64,000 bases of DNA, taken from contig JAFIFU010000011.1 of NCBI GenBank assembly GCA_020831885.1, positions 22,679 through 86,678 on the forward strand, read 5' to 3'. Within the stretch, counting starts at the first letter, position 1, and the number at the start of each line of letters is the position of its first letter. A program made the position numbers and the translations under genes. The notes beneath the pieces were generated by a model. The model saw nothing but the letters and a program-made list of their open reading frames with translations, did no database searches and had not been told where the DNA came from. This document shows, piece after piece, positions 49,244-60,300 of this stretch. The DNA comes from Ectothiorhodospiraceae bacterium. GTDB taxonomy: Bacteria; Pseudomonadota; Gammaproteobacteria; Nitrococcales; Aquisalimonadaceae.

Positions 49244-50782
49244 GTGAGTACGGAACAGGCTGACACCCGCATCCCGTTCACGTCCGGCCTGACCTTCCGG
49301 CAGGCCGCGGCGACGCTGGTGATCGTGGTGTTTCTCGGGCTGGTGGCCGGTTTTATCGAGCTGGTGACCGACTGGCGCTCCATGCGCCAGGAGATCCAGC
49401 AGCAGACGCTGGCCACGCTAGAGCTGGTTCGGGGGCCGGCCACGGAGGCGGCTTACCAGTTCAACGACCAGCTGGCCGCCGAGGTGGTTGACGGCCTGTA
49501 CGCCAATCCGAGCATCGGCCAGGCAATGCTGCAGGACAATTTCGACGGCGTGATCGCGGAGCGGGGCCGTGCCGATGCCCAGCCTGCCGGCCCGTTGGTG
49601 ACGCGGCTGTTCGGGGATATCACCGATTACCGGATCGACCTGCACCACGGAGGCGTGCGCCCGGGAACCGGGGAGCTTGTGGGTGCGCTGCAGATCCGCC
49701 TGGACGAAGAGGCCATTGCCAGCAGTTTCATGGAACGGAGTCTGGTGATCGTCCTGGTGGGCCTGGCCAAGGCGCTGGTGATCTCCGCGCTGGTGGTGCT
49801 GATCTTCTACTTCATGATCACCCGGCCGTTGCTGGGCTTGCACAGCGCCATCGGAAGGATTGACCCCACGCGGCCGGGGGAGTGGCCACGACCCCGTTTC
49901 CGGTATCACGAACGTGACGAGCTCGGGCAGATTGTCAACGGTCTGGATCGTCTGATGCACGCCTTCCAGCAGGTGATGGCGCAGCGGGACAAGGCCCGGG
50001 ATGAGAACACCCGGCTGGGTGCGGAACTGGATGTCTCCCGCCGCATCCAGCACATTCTGCTCCCCTCCCCGGAAGAGCTGGCCAGCGTCCAAGGCCTGGA
50101 TATCGCCACCTATATGGAGGCCGCGGACGAGGTGGGGGGCGATTACTACGACGTTCTCAGCCACGCCGACGGCGTGCGCATCGGCATCGGTGATGTCACC
50201 GGCCACGGGCTGGAGAGCGGCGTGGTCATGTTGATGACCCAGAGCGCCGTCCGCACTCTGCTGGGAACAGGTGAGGCGGATATGCGCCGGGTCATGCAGG
50301 TGCTGAACAGCACGATCTACAACAATGTGCAGCGCATGGGCTCCGGCAAGAACCTGACGCTGGCGCTGCTGGATTACCGGCCGATCGGCGACGGGAACGG
50401 CGAGGATAGGGGGCAACTGCGCATCAGCGGTCAGCATGAGACCGTCATCGTGGTGCGCCGGGATGGCCGCGTGGAAATCATCGATACCGATGAGCTGGGC
50501 TTTCCCATCGGTCTGGTGGAGGAGATGGCCGAGTTCGTCAGCGAGATCACGTTGGAGCTGCAGGAGGGGGACGTGGTGGTGCTGTACACCGATGGCATCA
50601 CCGAAGCCGCCGATGAGCAGCACCGGTTGTACGGTCAGGACCGTCTGGTGGAGGTGGTACGCAGTCATTACCGGGAGCCGTCCGAACGGATCAAGCAGGC
50701 CATCGTCCAGGACGTGAAGCGCCACATCGGTACCCAGGTACTGTACGATGATCTGACACTGGTTATTCTCAAACAACGATAA
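49244..50782 (+). CDS. Membrane SpoIIE/PP2C-type Ser/Thr phosphatase with HAMP
   Basis: The 512-residue protein has two membrane helices (residues ~20-38 and ~165-190) flanking a periplasmic sensor of about 120 residues, then a HAMP-like segment, a short coiled coil and a PP2C/SpoIIE domain. Metal-binding motifs are intact: ADEVGGDYYDVL, GIGDVTGHGLESG, VVLYTDGITEA and YDDLTLVIL. It likely dephosphorylates the STAS protein. GTG 49244 (MSTEQADTR) lies just after that gene's stop; TTG 49217 is an alternative. Confidence 0.88.
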   Translation: MSTEQADTRIPFTSGLTFRQAAATLVIVVFLGLVAGFIELVTDWRSMRQEIQQQTLATLELVRGPATEAAYQFNDQLAAEVVDGLYANPSIGQAMLQDNFDGVIAERGRADAQPAGPLVTRLFGDITDYRIDLHHGGVRPGTGELVGALQIRLDEEAIASSFMERSLVIVLVGLAKALVISALVVLIFYFMITRPLLGLHSAIGRIDPTRPGEWPRPRFRYHERDELGQIVNGLDRLMHAFQQVMAQRDKARDENTRLGAELDVSRRIQHILLPSPEELASVQGLDIATYMEAADEVGGDYYDVLSHADGVRIGIGDVTGHGLESGVVMLMTQSAVRTLLGTGEADMRRVMQVLNSTIYNNVQRMGSGKNLTLALLDYRPIGDGNGEDRGQLRISGQHETVIVVRRDGRVEIIDTDELGFPIGLVEEMAEFVSEITLELQEGDVVVLYTDGITEAADEQHRLYGQDRLVEVVRSHYREPSERIKQAIVQDVKRHIGTQVLYDDLTLVILKQR

Positions 50783-50800
50783 GCTGCGGGGGAACGGCAT

Positions 50801-51580
50801 ATGGGCGTGACCGTGGCAGGGAGGATCACGCGGCAGCTTTCAGGCTGCCTGCTGGGGGCCGGGATGGCTTTGGGTGGTGTACAGGCGGCGCAGACCCTGG
50901 ATGATATCCAGTGGATCAGCGAGGAATACGCACCGTACAACTATACCGAGGACGGAGTGCCCACAGGCATTTCGGTGGAGGTGCTGCAGCACATCTGGGA
51001 GCGGCTGGATATCCGGCGTGAAGTCGCCGACATCCGTGTGCTGCCCTGGGCCCGGGGCTACCGTATTGCCCAGGATGATCCCAACACCTGCCTTTTCCTC
51101 ACCACCGTTACCGAACCGCGGCGAGAGCTGTTCCAGTTCGTCGAGCCCGTGGTGGATGTCACCATTGCCATTGTCGGGCCACCCCTGGAGACGGGCCAGC
51201 CGGCGATCCGTTCCATCGAGGATCTGGAGCCCCTGACCATCGGTGTGGTACGGGATGACATCGGCGAGCATCTGCTTCACCATCTCGGTGCCACGGCCAC
51301 CGTGGTCCGGACAGATTCGCCCCACATCCTGGTTCGGATGCTGCGGGGCGGCCGCTTCGACGCCGTTGCCTACGACTCCCACGTGACCCGCTGGAACATG
51401 GTGCGGGAAGAGATGGACCCGGCGGAATACGAGGATCTGTTCGTACTGAGCCACGGTGTGATGGGCTATGCCTGCCACCGGGACATGGATCCGGAGCTGA
51501 TCGATCAGCTCCAGGGCGCCCTGGATGCCTTGCTGGCGGATGGCACCGTGGAATCCATCATCCGCCGGTACCGGGAATAG
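50801..51580 (+). CDS. Periplasmic solute-binding protein, SBP_bac_3 family
   Basis: The 259-residue exported protein has a signal peptide ending ALGGVQAAQ (residues ~1-30) and a family 3 two-lobe binding fold (ISEEYAPYNYTEDGVPTGISVE; VLPWARGYRIAQ). No ABC permease or ATPase genes are nearby, so it probably acts as a sensor partner rather than in transport. It is the last gene of the signalling operon, 18 bp after the phosphatase. Its 3' end overlaps recD (minus) by 23 bp. Confidence 0.85.
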   Translation: MGVTVAGRITRQLSGCLLGAGMALGGVQAAQTLDDIQWISEEYAPYNYTEDGVPTGISVEVLQHIWERLDIRREVADIRVLPWARGYRIAQDDPNTCLFLTTVTEPRRELFQFVEPVVDVTIAIVGPPLETGQPAIRSIEDLEPLTIGVVRDDIGEHLLHHLGATATVVRTDSPHILVRMLRGGRFDAVAYDSHVTRWNMVREEMDPAEYEDLFVLSHGVMGYACHRDMDPELIDQLQGALDALLADGTVESIIRRYRE

Positions 51581-53591
51581 CCGGAAAAAGCCCGCTGGCC
51601 CGCTGGGTGGGTCGCCCGATGGCAGCCTCCAGTACCGCCGGGTCCGGGAGCAGCAACGTGAAATGGCGGGCGGCCCGGGTCACGGCCGTGTACACCAGTT
51701 CCCGGGTGACCACCGCACCGGCCGTGTCCGGAAGGACCAGTGCGGTGTGCCGGAACTCCGAGCCCTGGGATTTATGCACTGTCATGGCATAGACCGTTTC
51801 GCAGTGCTGTAGCCGGCTGGGCAGCACCCAGCGTATGGTTCCCTGCTCACCGGGAAAGGCCACCCGCAGCCGTTTGCCGTTTTCCGGATCCCCCGGCGTT
51901 ACCGGTACGTTCAGGGCGATGCCGATATCCCCGTTCATCAGCCGGAGCCCGTAATCGTTCCCGGTCACCAGCACCGGACGTCCCTCGTACCAGTGGCCGG
52001 TGTCCGGCGGGGTGATCAGGCCCTGCCGTGCCAGGTGTGCCTGGATGCGCAGGTTCACCTGGTCCACCCCCCAGGCGCCCCGACGCAAGGCGCACAGCAG
52101 TTGGAATCCGGTCTGCGCGGCCAGCACGGCGGCGGCCCAGGCGTCCAGCGTCTCCCGCGGGGCATCGTCGGCGGGGCGCCGGGCGTGCATCACCTCCAGT
52201 GGGTGGCGGTACCCCGGGGCCTGCCCGGAATGGCCATCACAGGCCACCTGGAGCAGGGCCGTTGTGTCCGGCCCGGTGAGCGGGATGCAGTGCAGATCCT
52301 GATAACGGTCGTCGGTGAGGATATCCCGGGTCCGGGCCGAATCGCCGTCGTTGATGGCCCGTGCCAGGGCCCCGATGCCGCTGTCCGCCGCGAAGCGGTG
52401 GCTGTGACGCAACATGCTCACGGCCTGGTCCAGGGGCCGGCCCCGGATATCCACCAGAGTATCGTCGATCTGTTCATCGGCCACCCGCTGCAGCCAGTCC
52501 CTGGTGGCCGGTGTGTATTGTCCTCCCGCGGCGCGGCTGCAAAGGCTGCCCAGCACCGCGCCGGCCTCCACCGAGGCAAGCTGATCCTTGTCGCCCAGCA
52601 GTACCAGGCCGGCCGCTGGCGGCAAGGCCTCCAGCAACGCGGACATCATTTCCACGTCGATCATGGAGGCCTCATCCACCACCACCAGGTCCAGCGGCAG
52701 TGGCCGCAGGCGGTTGTAAGCGAAGCGCCGTGTGTCCGGCCGCGCCCCCAGCAGGCGATGCAGGGTGGTGACCGCTGTGGGGATGGCTGCCCGGATTCCA
52801 TCACTGTGATGGAGCCCGGCGAGATCCAGTTGGTCAACCTGGGCCGCGATAGACTCATTCAGCCGCGCGGCGGCCTTCCCGGTGGGTGCGGCCAAGCGGA
52901 TGCGCAGCGGTCGCGGATCCGGTGACTCCAGCGCCAGCGCCTGCAACAGGGCCAGCAGGCGTATGACCGTGGTGGTTTTCCCGGTGCCCGGCCCACCGGT
53001 GATCACAGCGAAGCGGGAACGGGCGGCCAGGGCGCAGGCCAGCTTCTGCCACTGGGCGCCCTCCGGCTGTCGCCGCGGCGGTGGGAAGAGCTGCACCAGC
53101 AATTCCCGAACCCGGTGTTCGTCCCGTTCCACCGGCGCCGACAGGCGCGCGGCGATGTGTTGTGTGATGGTCTCCTCGTGTCGCCAGTAACGGCGCAGGT
53201 ACAGGCGCTTCCCCTCCAGAACCAGGGGTTCGCTGCCCGGTCCGCTGCCGGCCACCTGGCTGGAGGCCAGGGCATGGATCCAGTCTTCCAGCGACAGCCC
53301 CTCCAGCACGGCATGGGGGTGGATGGGCGGAATGCCGCCAGCCGGGACGTCGGTGACCGGGATGACGGTCTCCGGGTGTCTCAGCGTAGTGTCCAGGTCC
53401 AGCAGTAGATGACCATGGCCGGCTCGCTGGCTTGTCAGGGCCGCCGCCAGCAGGGCCGGAGCAGGGGTGTCCGGGCGGCGCTGGTGCAGGGTGGCCGCCA
53501 GCGCCAGATCCACAGGCCGGATCCAGCCCTCGCGTGTCCAGGCGCGGAGCAGGCCCAGGAGCGTCTCCGCATTCCGCAGGCAGTCATGCAT
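51558..53591 (-). CDS. recD: RecBCD exonuclease V alpha subunit RecD
   Basis: The 5'-3' helicase subunit of RecBCD, 677 residues. Walker A is ITGGPGTGKTTTVIRLLALL, Walker B VVDEASMIDVEMM, and later SF1B motifs include YAMTVHKSQGSEF and VYTAVTRA. The N-terminal ~110-residue RecB-interacting domain is present. It is last in the recC-recB-recD order, beginning 2 bp after recB ends. Confidence 0.96.
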   Translation of the reverse strand: MHDCLRNAETLLGLLRAWTREGWIRPVDLALAATLHQRRPDTPAPALLAAALTSQRAGHGHLLLDLDTTLRHPETVIPVTDVPAGGIPPIHPHAVLEGLSLEDWIHALASSQVAGSGPGSEPLVLEGKRLYLRRYWRHEETITQHIAARLSAPVERDEHRVRELLVQLFPPPRRQPEGAQWQKLACALAARSRFAVITGGPGTGKTTTVIRLLALLQALALESPDPRPLRIRLAAPTGKAAARLNESIAAQVDQLDLAGLHHSDGIRAAIPTAVTTLHRLLGARPDTRRFAYNRLRPLPLDLVVVDEASMIDVEMMSALLEALPPAAGLVLLGDKDQLASVEAGAVLGSLCSRAAGGQYTPATRDWLQRVADEQIDDTLVDIRGRPLDQAVSMLRHSHRFAADSGIGALARAINDGDSARTRDILTDDRYQDLHCIPLTGPDTTALLQVACDGHSGQAPGYRHPLEVMHARRPADDAPRETLDAWAAAVLAAQTGFQLLCALRRGAWGVDQVNLRIQAHLARQGLITPPDTGHWYEGRPVLVTGNDYGLRLMNGDIGIALNVPVTPGDPENGKRLRVAFPGEQGTIRWVLPSRLQHCETVYAMTVHKSQGSEFRHTALVLPDTAGAVVTRELVYTAVTRAARHFTLLLPDPAVLEAAIGRPTQRASGLFPAIPGTGG

Positions 53592-53593
53592 GA

Positions 53594-56500
53594 TCAGAAG
53601 ACCTCCCTGTCGACGCCCGCGCCCAGCAGGGCGTCCAGCTCCTGGATGAAGGCCCGGGGCGGGTGCGCCCGGAGAACGCCGTGGCCCGCAGCGCGCACGC
53701 CGCGCAGAAACACATACAGTGCACCGCCCACATGAGTCCCGTAGTCATAGGCGCGGCCCAGACGCTGACCCAGGTGGCGGTGCAGCGCGAGCAGGTACAG
53801 TGCGAGTTGCAGGTCGTAGCGCTTCTCCAGCAGCGCCTGCTCCATTGCGGATGTGGTGTAGTGGCTGTCGTCCGGCCCCAGGTAGTTGGATTTCCAGTCG
53901 ATCACGTAGTACCGCCCGTCATGCTCCGCCACCAGATCGATGAAGCCCTTGAGCAGGCCGTTCAGGGTGTCCGGTTTCAGCGCAGGCCGTGGCTGGCCCG
54001 GGAGGATGTGCCGGCGCAGCAACGCGTCCAGGTCCGCTGTGCCGCTCCGGCGGACGGCGAACCAGAACTCCTGCTCCACCCGGTAGTGCGCCAGTGCCGA
54101 TAGCCGCATCGGGCGCCCGGTGTCGCTGGCGGTGAGAGGGCACTGCAGCATGGCACGCAGCCAGGCATCCAGCACCGGCACCTGGTCCGGCCATTGCCGG
54201 TTGGCACACCACCGCTGCAGATGATCGGCCCACTCCGGGGATTCCGGCGCCTGGGCGAAACCCTGTGCTCCCGCCCATTCCAGCAGGCCGTGCAGAAAGG
54301 TACCGGGTCCCGGACCGCGGGGGAAAGCGTGGATGGTGCCTTCCGAGGGAAGCGCTTTCGGGGCGGATGAATCGGGGACGGGGACAAGGGTGTCCGGTTC
54401 CGTTTCCTCGCTGCGGGTCGCTTCCCGGGCGGTTTCCGGCTCCTGGCCATCGGCGGCCTGGGTATCCAGGGACGAATAGCTGGCCACCCACCACGGCTGG
54501 AAGCGCCGGTGCGAGGGCTTGAGGGCGGGCTGAAAGTTCTGGGGCGCCGCCGCCGGCCGGTGGCTGCTGGCATCCACCACGGGTGGGAGATCCTGTACCC
54601 CGATGTGGGGGCAGCTCCGCCGTAACGCGTCCAGCCGTTGGGTCAGCGCCGCCGCATCGCTGATCTCGCTGCCCCCGGCCAGCAAATAGCCCAGGGCCCC
54701 CTTATGCAGCTTTACCGCCCCTCTCTGGTGCTCCTGCTTCTTGCCGGGGGCCAGCGGCGCCAGACCGAGCCAGGTGGCGTGGCAGGCCCGGGTCAGCGCC
54801 ACGTACAGCAGGCGCACGTCCTCGCTCAGGCGTTCATCGTCGGCCTCCTGGATCGCCGACCGGTCGTCACCGATCTCCAGCCGGATGCCGTCCCGGTGGT
54901 ACAGCGCCTGCCGGTCCTTGCCGGAGATCTCCCGCCAGGAACAGGCAAAGGGCAACACCACCAGCGGGTATTCCAGGCCCTTGGACTTGTGGATGGTCAC
55001 CACCTGGATCAGTTCCGCGTCGCTCTCCAGGCGCAGCACCTGTTCTTCCGGGGGCGGGTCCTGGATGTGCTCGGTGAGCACACGGACCAGGGCCTGTGGT
55101 CCGTCCAGGGTGTCGCCGGCCTGCTGCGCCCATTCCGCCAGATGCAGCAGGTTGGTCATGCGGCGTTCCCCGTCCGCCCGGGCCAGCAGCCGCCCGGCCA
55201 CATGAAAATCGTGCAACAGCCGCCGCAGCATGGGCAGCACGCCCTGGGAGACCCAGCGCTTGTGATAGTCGTAAAAGCGTTCCTGCCGGCTTTCCCAGAA
55301 CAATTCGTCCTCGTGCAAGCGGTCCAGATCCTCCAGAGCTTGATCCAGGCTGCGGGTGGCCAGCGCGGCCCGCAGCAGGCTGTCATCCTCCGGCCGGGCG
55401 CAGGCCCGCAGCCAGGCCAGCACATCCTCCGCCTCCGGTGTCTCGAACACGGAATCCCGATCAGACAGGTACACGCTTGAAAGGCCGCGCCGCTCCATGG
55501 CCGCGCGGATTTCCGCTGCCTCTTTCCGGTCGCGGACCAGGACGGCGACATCGCCGGGCCGCAGTGGCCTGAAGCCGTGTTGACCATGGAAGCCGGTCAG
55601 GCCGTGCTGCGCCTGATTCAGCCAGGAGGTGATCTGTTCCGCCGCCTGTTCAGCCATGCGCTGTCGGAACCGGGTGGTTCCCACCGAGTCGTCGCTCCGG
55701 TCCAGCCAGACGGTGAGGGCCGCCGGGGGGGCGCCGTTCAGAACCAGGGTCTCGTCCCGGCCCTTGGCATGCACTGGGGTGAAGGGCACCGGATTGTCGC
55801 CCGCGTTGTGGTCCTGGAAGCGGAATGCGGCGCGTGGAAATCCTTCGGCTTGCCGGAAGAGGTGATTCACCGCCTCCACCATGCTGCGCGTGGAGCGGAA
55901 GTTGCGGTCCAGTGTGTGGTGCCGGCCGGCAGTGGCCCGACGGGCTTTCAGATAGGTGTGGATATCCGCACCGCGGAAGCCGTAGATGGCCTGTTTCGGA
56001 TCGCCGATCAGCACCAGACAGCAGGATTGGTCGTTGTCCCCCACACGGTAGACGCGATCGAACAACCGGTATTGCACCGGGTCGGTGTCCTGGAACTCGT
56101 CGATCATCGCCGCCGGGAACTGCCGCCGTATCCGGGCGGCCAGGATGTCGCCCTTGGGGCCGTGCAGGGCGGCGTCCAGTCGCTTCAGCAGTTCGGTGAA
56201 CCCCAACTCCGAGCGCTCAGTCAGTTGCTGATCCAGGCGTTGACGCACCCAGTTGCGCGCATCCGCCAGAATGAGGGCGCGCAGTTGTCGTTCGCCGCCC
56301 GCCAGTTCTTCCAGGGCGTCGCGCCAGGTGTCCAGTTCATCGAAGAACGGGTGATCCGGTCGCTGGTGTCCTTTGTTCAGACGCAGGCCCTTGTCCAGTA
56401 CCTTTGCTACGAAATACGGGGTGTCGGGGCCGCCCCGGGCCCAGGTGCCCAACTCCTCCAGGCACCGGGCAAAGTCAGTGTCCCGGGTGAACCGGCTGAA

Positions 56501-57328
56501 CGTCGCTTTGTTGATCCCCTTGCGTAGCCCGTCCAGCAGTGACCGCAGTGTGTCCGTATCCGAACCGAAACTGCTGCGCGCCCGTGCCTCGGCTTGTTCG
56601 CAGGCCGCCCGGGCATTGATCAGCATGTCCAGGTGGGCATCCAGATCGCCGGGCTCCAGCGGTTCTCCCCCGTACATCAGCACCGCGTCATCCCGCATCA
56701 AGGGCTGTTTCAGCGCCCTGTGCAGGGTGTCGGGCGAGGCGAAGCAGGCATGCACGCGATCGGCCCGGCGTTCGTCCAGCGGATAGAAGCGCCGGCGCCA
56801 GTAATCGTTGATCGCGTCCCGTTCCAGCGCGGTCCGGTCGGTGACCAGTTCCTGGCGGAACAGGTTCCCGCTGTCGAAGGCGTGCTCCCGCAGCATGCGG
56901 TAGGCCCAGCCGTGGATGGTGGAAACGGCGGATTCGTCCATCCACTCCGCGGCAACCTGCAAGCGGCGGGCGCAGGCCGACCACCGGGCGGGCGTATAGG
57001 CGTTACGCAGGGCCAGCAACGGATCGGGGTCGTTGGGATCCGCCTGCTCCGGTGCTTGCCGGAACGCCTCCGCCGCCTCCACCAGGCGTTCGCGGATGCG
57101 CATGCGCAGTTCCTGCGTGGCGGCCTCGGTGAAGGTCACAACCAGTATTTCCGGCGGCAGCAAGGGTCGATGGTATCCGTTCTCCCCGGGCTGGCTGTCG
57201 TCCGCCGGGGCACCATGGCCAAGTACCAGGCGGACGTAGAGCAGAGCGATGGTGAAGGTCTTGCCGGTGCCGGCGCTGGCCTCGATCAAACGGCTGCCGC
57301 GCAGGGGGAGTGTGAGTGGAAGTGCCAT
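53594..57328 (-). CDS. recB: RecBCD exonuclease V beta subunit RecB
   Basis: The 3'-5' helicase and nuclease subunit, 1244 residues. Walker A is IEASAGTGKTFTIALLYVRL, SF1A motifs include MIDEFQDTDPVQYRLFDRVY and VVTIHKSKGLEYPLVV, and the C-terminal nuclease has GLLKGFIDLVAEHDGRYYVI with the DWKSNYLG catalytic site. Length is normal. The recC stop and the recB start share a base. Confidence 0.97.
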   Translation of the reverse strand: MALPLTLPLRGSRLIEASAGTGKTFTIALLYVRLVLGHGAPADDSQPGENGYHRPLLPPEILVVTFTEAATQELRMRIRERLVEAAEAFRQAPEQADPNDPDPLLALRNAYTPARWSACARRLQVAAEWMDESAVSTIHGWAYRMLREHAFDSGNLFRQELVTDRTALERDAINDYWRRRFYPLDERRADRVHACFASPDTLHRALKQPLMRDDAVLMYGGEPLEPGDLDAHLDMLINARAACEQAEARARSSFGSDTDTLRSLLDGLRKGINKATFSRFTRDTDFARCLEELGTWARGGPDTPYFVAKVLDKGLRLNKGHQRPDHPFFDELDTWRDALEELAGGERQLRALILADARNWVRQRLDQQLTERSELGFTELLKRLDAALHGPKGDILAARIRRQFPAAMIDEFQDTDPVQYRLFDRVYRVGDNDQSCCLVLIGDPKQAIYGFRGADIHTYLKARRATAGRHHTLDRNFRSTRSMVEAVNHLFRQAEGFPRAAFRFQDHNAGDNPVPFTPVHAKGRDETLVLNGAPPAALTVWLDRSDDSVGTTRFRQRMAEQAAEQITSWLNQAQHGLTGFHGQHGFRPLRPGDVAVLVRDRKEAAEIRAAMERRGLSSVYLSDRDSVFETPEAEDVLAWLRACARPEDDSLLRAALATRSLDQALEDLDRLHEDELFWESRQERFYDYHKRWVSQGVLPMLRRLLHDFHVAGRLLARADGERRMTNLLHLAEWAQQAGDTLDGPQALVRVLTEHIQDPPPEEQVLRLESDAELIQVVTIHKSKGLEYPLVVLPFACSWREISGKDRQALYHRDGIRLEIGDDRSAIQEADDERLSEDVRLLYVALTRACHATWLGLAPLAPGKKQEHQRGAVKLHKGALGYLLAGGSEISDAAALTQRLDALRRSCPHIGVQDLPPVVDASSHRPAAAPQNFQPALKPSHRRFQPWWVASYSSLDTQAADGQEPETAREATRSEETEPDTLVPVPDSSAPKALPSEGTIHAFPRGPGPGTFLHGLLEWAGAQGFAQAPESPEWADHLQRWCANRQWPDQVPVLDAWLRAMLQCPLTASDTGRPMRLSALAHYRVEQEFWFAVRRSGTADLDALLRRHILPGQPRPALKPDTLNGLLKGFIDLVAEHDGRYYVIDWKSNYLGPDDSHYTTSAMEQALLEKRYDLQLALYLLALHRHLGQRLGRAYDYGTHVGGALYVFLRGVRAAGHGVLRAHPPRAFIQELDALLGAGVDREVF

Positions 57329-60300
57329 CAGTCTGCCTCCTGCCGGCTGCCCACATGCTCAAGCAGGCTCCCGTACAACCGACGGCTGGTATGCAGCAGT
57401 CCTGGCTCGACGCGCAGGTCCTCCAGCGTCTCAAAGCAACGGGCGAACTCCGGGCTGCGATCCCGCACCAGCTCAAAGGTATCGGCCAGCGCCGACAGGT
57501 CCGGCGGCAGGTTCCCGTCCGGTGCGATCCCCAGCGCCTGTATGCCCAGCTCCACGGTGGCCGGCAGCGGCTGCTGCATCCCGTCCAGCCAGGCGTGCAT
57601 GAGCGCCAGCAGTTCGCGCCGGGCCTGGTCCGCGGGCAGGCCGTCCAGAACCAGGTCCTCCGAGGGGGTGAACAAGCGGGTGGGGGTCTGGGGATACACA
57701 AGCTGCAGCGCCAGATGGGTGGGCCAGAGATGTACGATGGCGGACCAGCGAAGCCCTCTGGGTTTTCCCGTGTGCAGATTGCCGGCGCTGAGGACCATGC
57801 GGCAGCGGCGGCCATCCCCGGCGCGGCGTAGCCCCTCCACGGTGTCTTCCAGGGCCAGCGGCATCTGGCGTTCGTTACCGGTTTCCGGATCCCGTGTGGG
57901 GAAACTGCTATCCAGGGCCAGGACGGGCTCCGGGTGCTCCGGTTGCGGGTAATGCATCAGTGCATCCTGGTACCGGACCAGCATGCCGCGCACGGAGTCC
58001 GCGATCTGCCCGGCCTTCAGCCTTCCGAACGGGGGCGGCGGAAAGTCCCCGGCCAGTTGCCGCCGGCGGATAATCAGTTCCAGAGTCTGTTCCGCATCCG
58101 CCGCCGGTGTCAGCGCCAGTTGCCGGCCCACGGCCTGCAGGACCTGATCCCGCTGCTGCCAGGCGCCCAGATTGTCGAAATCGAAGGGCTCGTCGTCCTC
58201 GCTGGTGAGGAGATCCCTGCCGAACCGGACTTTCAGGCGCTCACGGAAAAATGCCTGGACCGGGTTGCGCAGGAAGCCGGCCAGTTGTTGCAGGTTGATG
58301 GGATTGTCGGGTACCCACAGCTTCAGCGGGCCCGGCCCCCGGGGCCGGGTGCGTTCCCGGTGCAGATTTTCCCATTCCGCCGCATGGGTGAACCGCCGGC
58401 GGGCCGCCAGTTGCCGGGCCCGGGCCCTGGCGTCGGCCGGGGTTCGCCCGGCCGGTCGCGTGAAATAGATGGCACTGAAGGGTTGCAGGGGGTGCTCCGT
58501 GGTCAGGGCATCCAGCAGGGTGTCGCCGGCCGCGTCGTCCCCGTCACCGGCCATGCGCCAGCCCGCCGCCAAGTGGTCCCGCAACTGGCCCACCAGCACA
58601 CTGGGCGGGCGTCGGCTGTTGTCCTGCAGGCTGCGGCCGGACCAGCTCACATACAATCGTTCCCGGGCGGACAGCAGCGCTTCCAGGAACAGGTAGCGGT
58701 CGTCGTCCCGGCGGGAGCGGTCCCCGGGAGCATACTGGCCGGGCATGGCCATGAGGTCGAAATCCGTCCGGATGGTCTTGCGGGGGTAGTCGCTGTCATT
58801 CATCCCCAGCAGACAGACCTGACGGAACGGGATGGCGCGCATGGGCATGAGTGTGGCAAAGGTGACCGCGCCGCCCAGAAAGCGCTGGGACAAACGCGGT
58901 TCATCCAGCCGACTCAGCCAGCTTTCACGCACAATGGCGAGCGGTAGCGGGTCGTGGAAGCCCGCGTCCTCGCATTCCCCAAGCCAGCCATCCAGGCCGT
59001 CCCGCAGTCGTTCCAGCAGTTGCACGTCCTGCTTTTCCACGGGTTCGAAACAGTCTTCCAGCAGGGTACGCAGATGCTCCGCCCAGTCGCCGGGAGAGCG
59101 GGAGGCCTCCATGGCCTCCCGGTGGTGGTCCAGTGTTTCCACCAAGCGGAACAACGCACCCACCAGCTCTGCCTGCAGTCCGGCGACTTCCGCATAGGGC
59201 ACCACACCGTCCCAGTCGCTCAGGTTCCAGTCCGCCTCGCCCACGGCATAACCCACCAGCATGCGCTGCAGGCCGAAGCGCCAACTGTGGGTGTCCGTGT
59301 GTTCCGGCAGGTCCAGGCTTGCCCGCTGACGTGCGTGCAGGCCCCAGCGGATGTTCGCCCCGCGGACCCAGCGCTGCAGCACCGGTAAATCCCCCTCCTG
59401 CACGGCGAAGCGGGTGCGAAGGGCGGGCACCTCCAGCAGTTCCAGCACCTCGCTGGCGCGGAACCGGAGCCGGGGCAGGCTCAGCAGTTGCTCCAGGGCG
59501 ACCAGCAACGGGGCCCGGTGGCGGAGCTGCCGATCGCTGACCTGGTAGGGGATGTGGCGTGGGTCATCTTTCCGGTACTGGCCGAACACCGCCTCGATGG
59601 CGGGCGCGAAGCCGTTGATGTCCGGCACCATCACGATCACGTCCCGCGGGCGCAGCTCCGGGTTCCTGCGGAATGCGTCCAGCAACTGGTCGTGCAGTAC
59701 TTCCAGTTCCCGCTGGGGGCTGTGGGCCACGTGAAAGACGATGGAATCATCTGTGGCGGCATCCACCGGGGGCCAGGTTGTCCGGGTCTCCGCCAGCGGC
59801 CGCAGTTCCAGTATGTCGTCCTGCAACTGGCCCAACAGCCGGCCGGTATCTGGGGACACGAAGGCCTCGATGCGCAACTGTTGGTCGTGGAAGCGCCCCT
59901 GGTAGCTCGGCGGGTTGTCGTGTTCGTCCAGCAGGTGCAGGTAATCCCGGCCCTGCTTGCCCCAGGCCGCCAGCAGCGGGTGAGCATGCAGGTGCAGTTC
60001 CGCCTCGTCCACTGCCGCCGGCATGCCGGGCCTGCGATGCTGGCGACGGTATTCCGCCCGCAGGAGGTCCCGCTGCTCGACGATATCCCCCCAGTAATGC
60101 CGGCAGGGGTTGACTGCGCACAGAATGACCTGCGCCGCACCGGAGAGGGCGGACAGGGTGTGCAGCACCTGCTGTGGCAGGGCGGAGACACCGAACACGA
60201 TCACCCGTGGTGGTAATCCCGGGGGGCGGGTGTCGGGACTCAGTGCGCCGGCGGCGCGCAGAAAGCGCTGATGGATGGCTGCCCGGTTGGCCGCCCGCTG

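Noticed and set aside
49418..50800. A 460-codon minus-strand frame across the PP2C phosphatase gene
   Set aside because: It is antisense to a phosphatase with all catalytic motifs and has a His/Gln-rich translation with no motif of its own.
50801..51580. The family 3 binding protein as part of an amino-acid ABC transporter
   Set aside because: No permease or ATPase gene adjoins it; upstream is the signalling operon and downstream is recD on the other strand.
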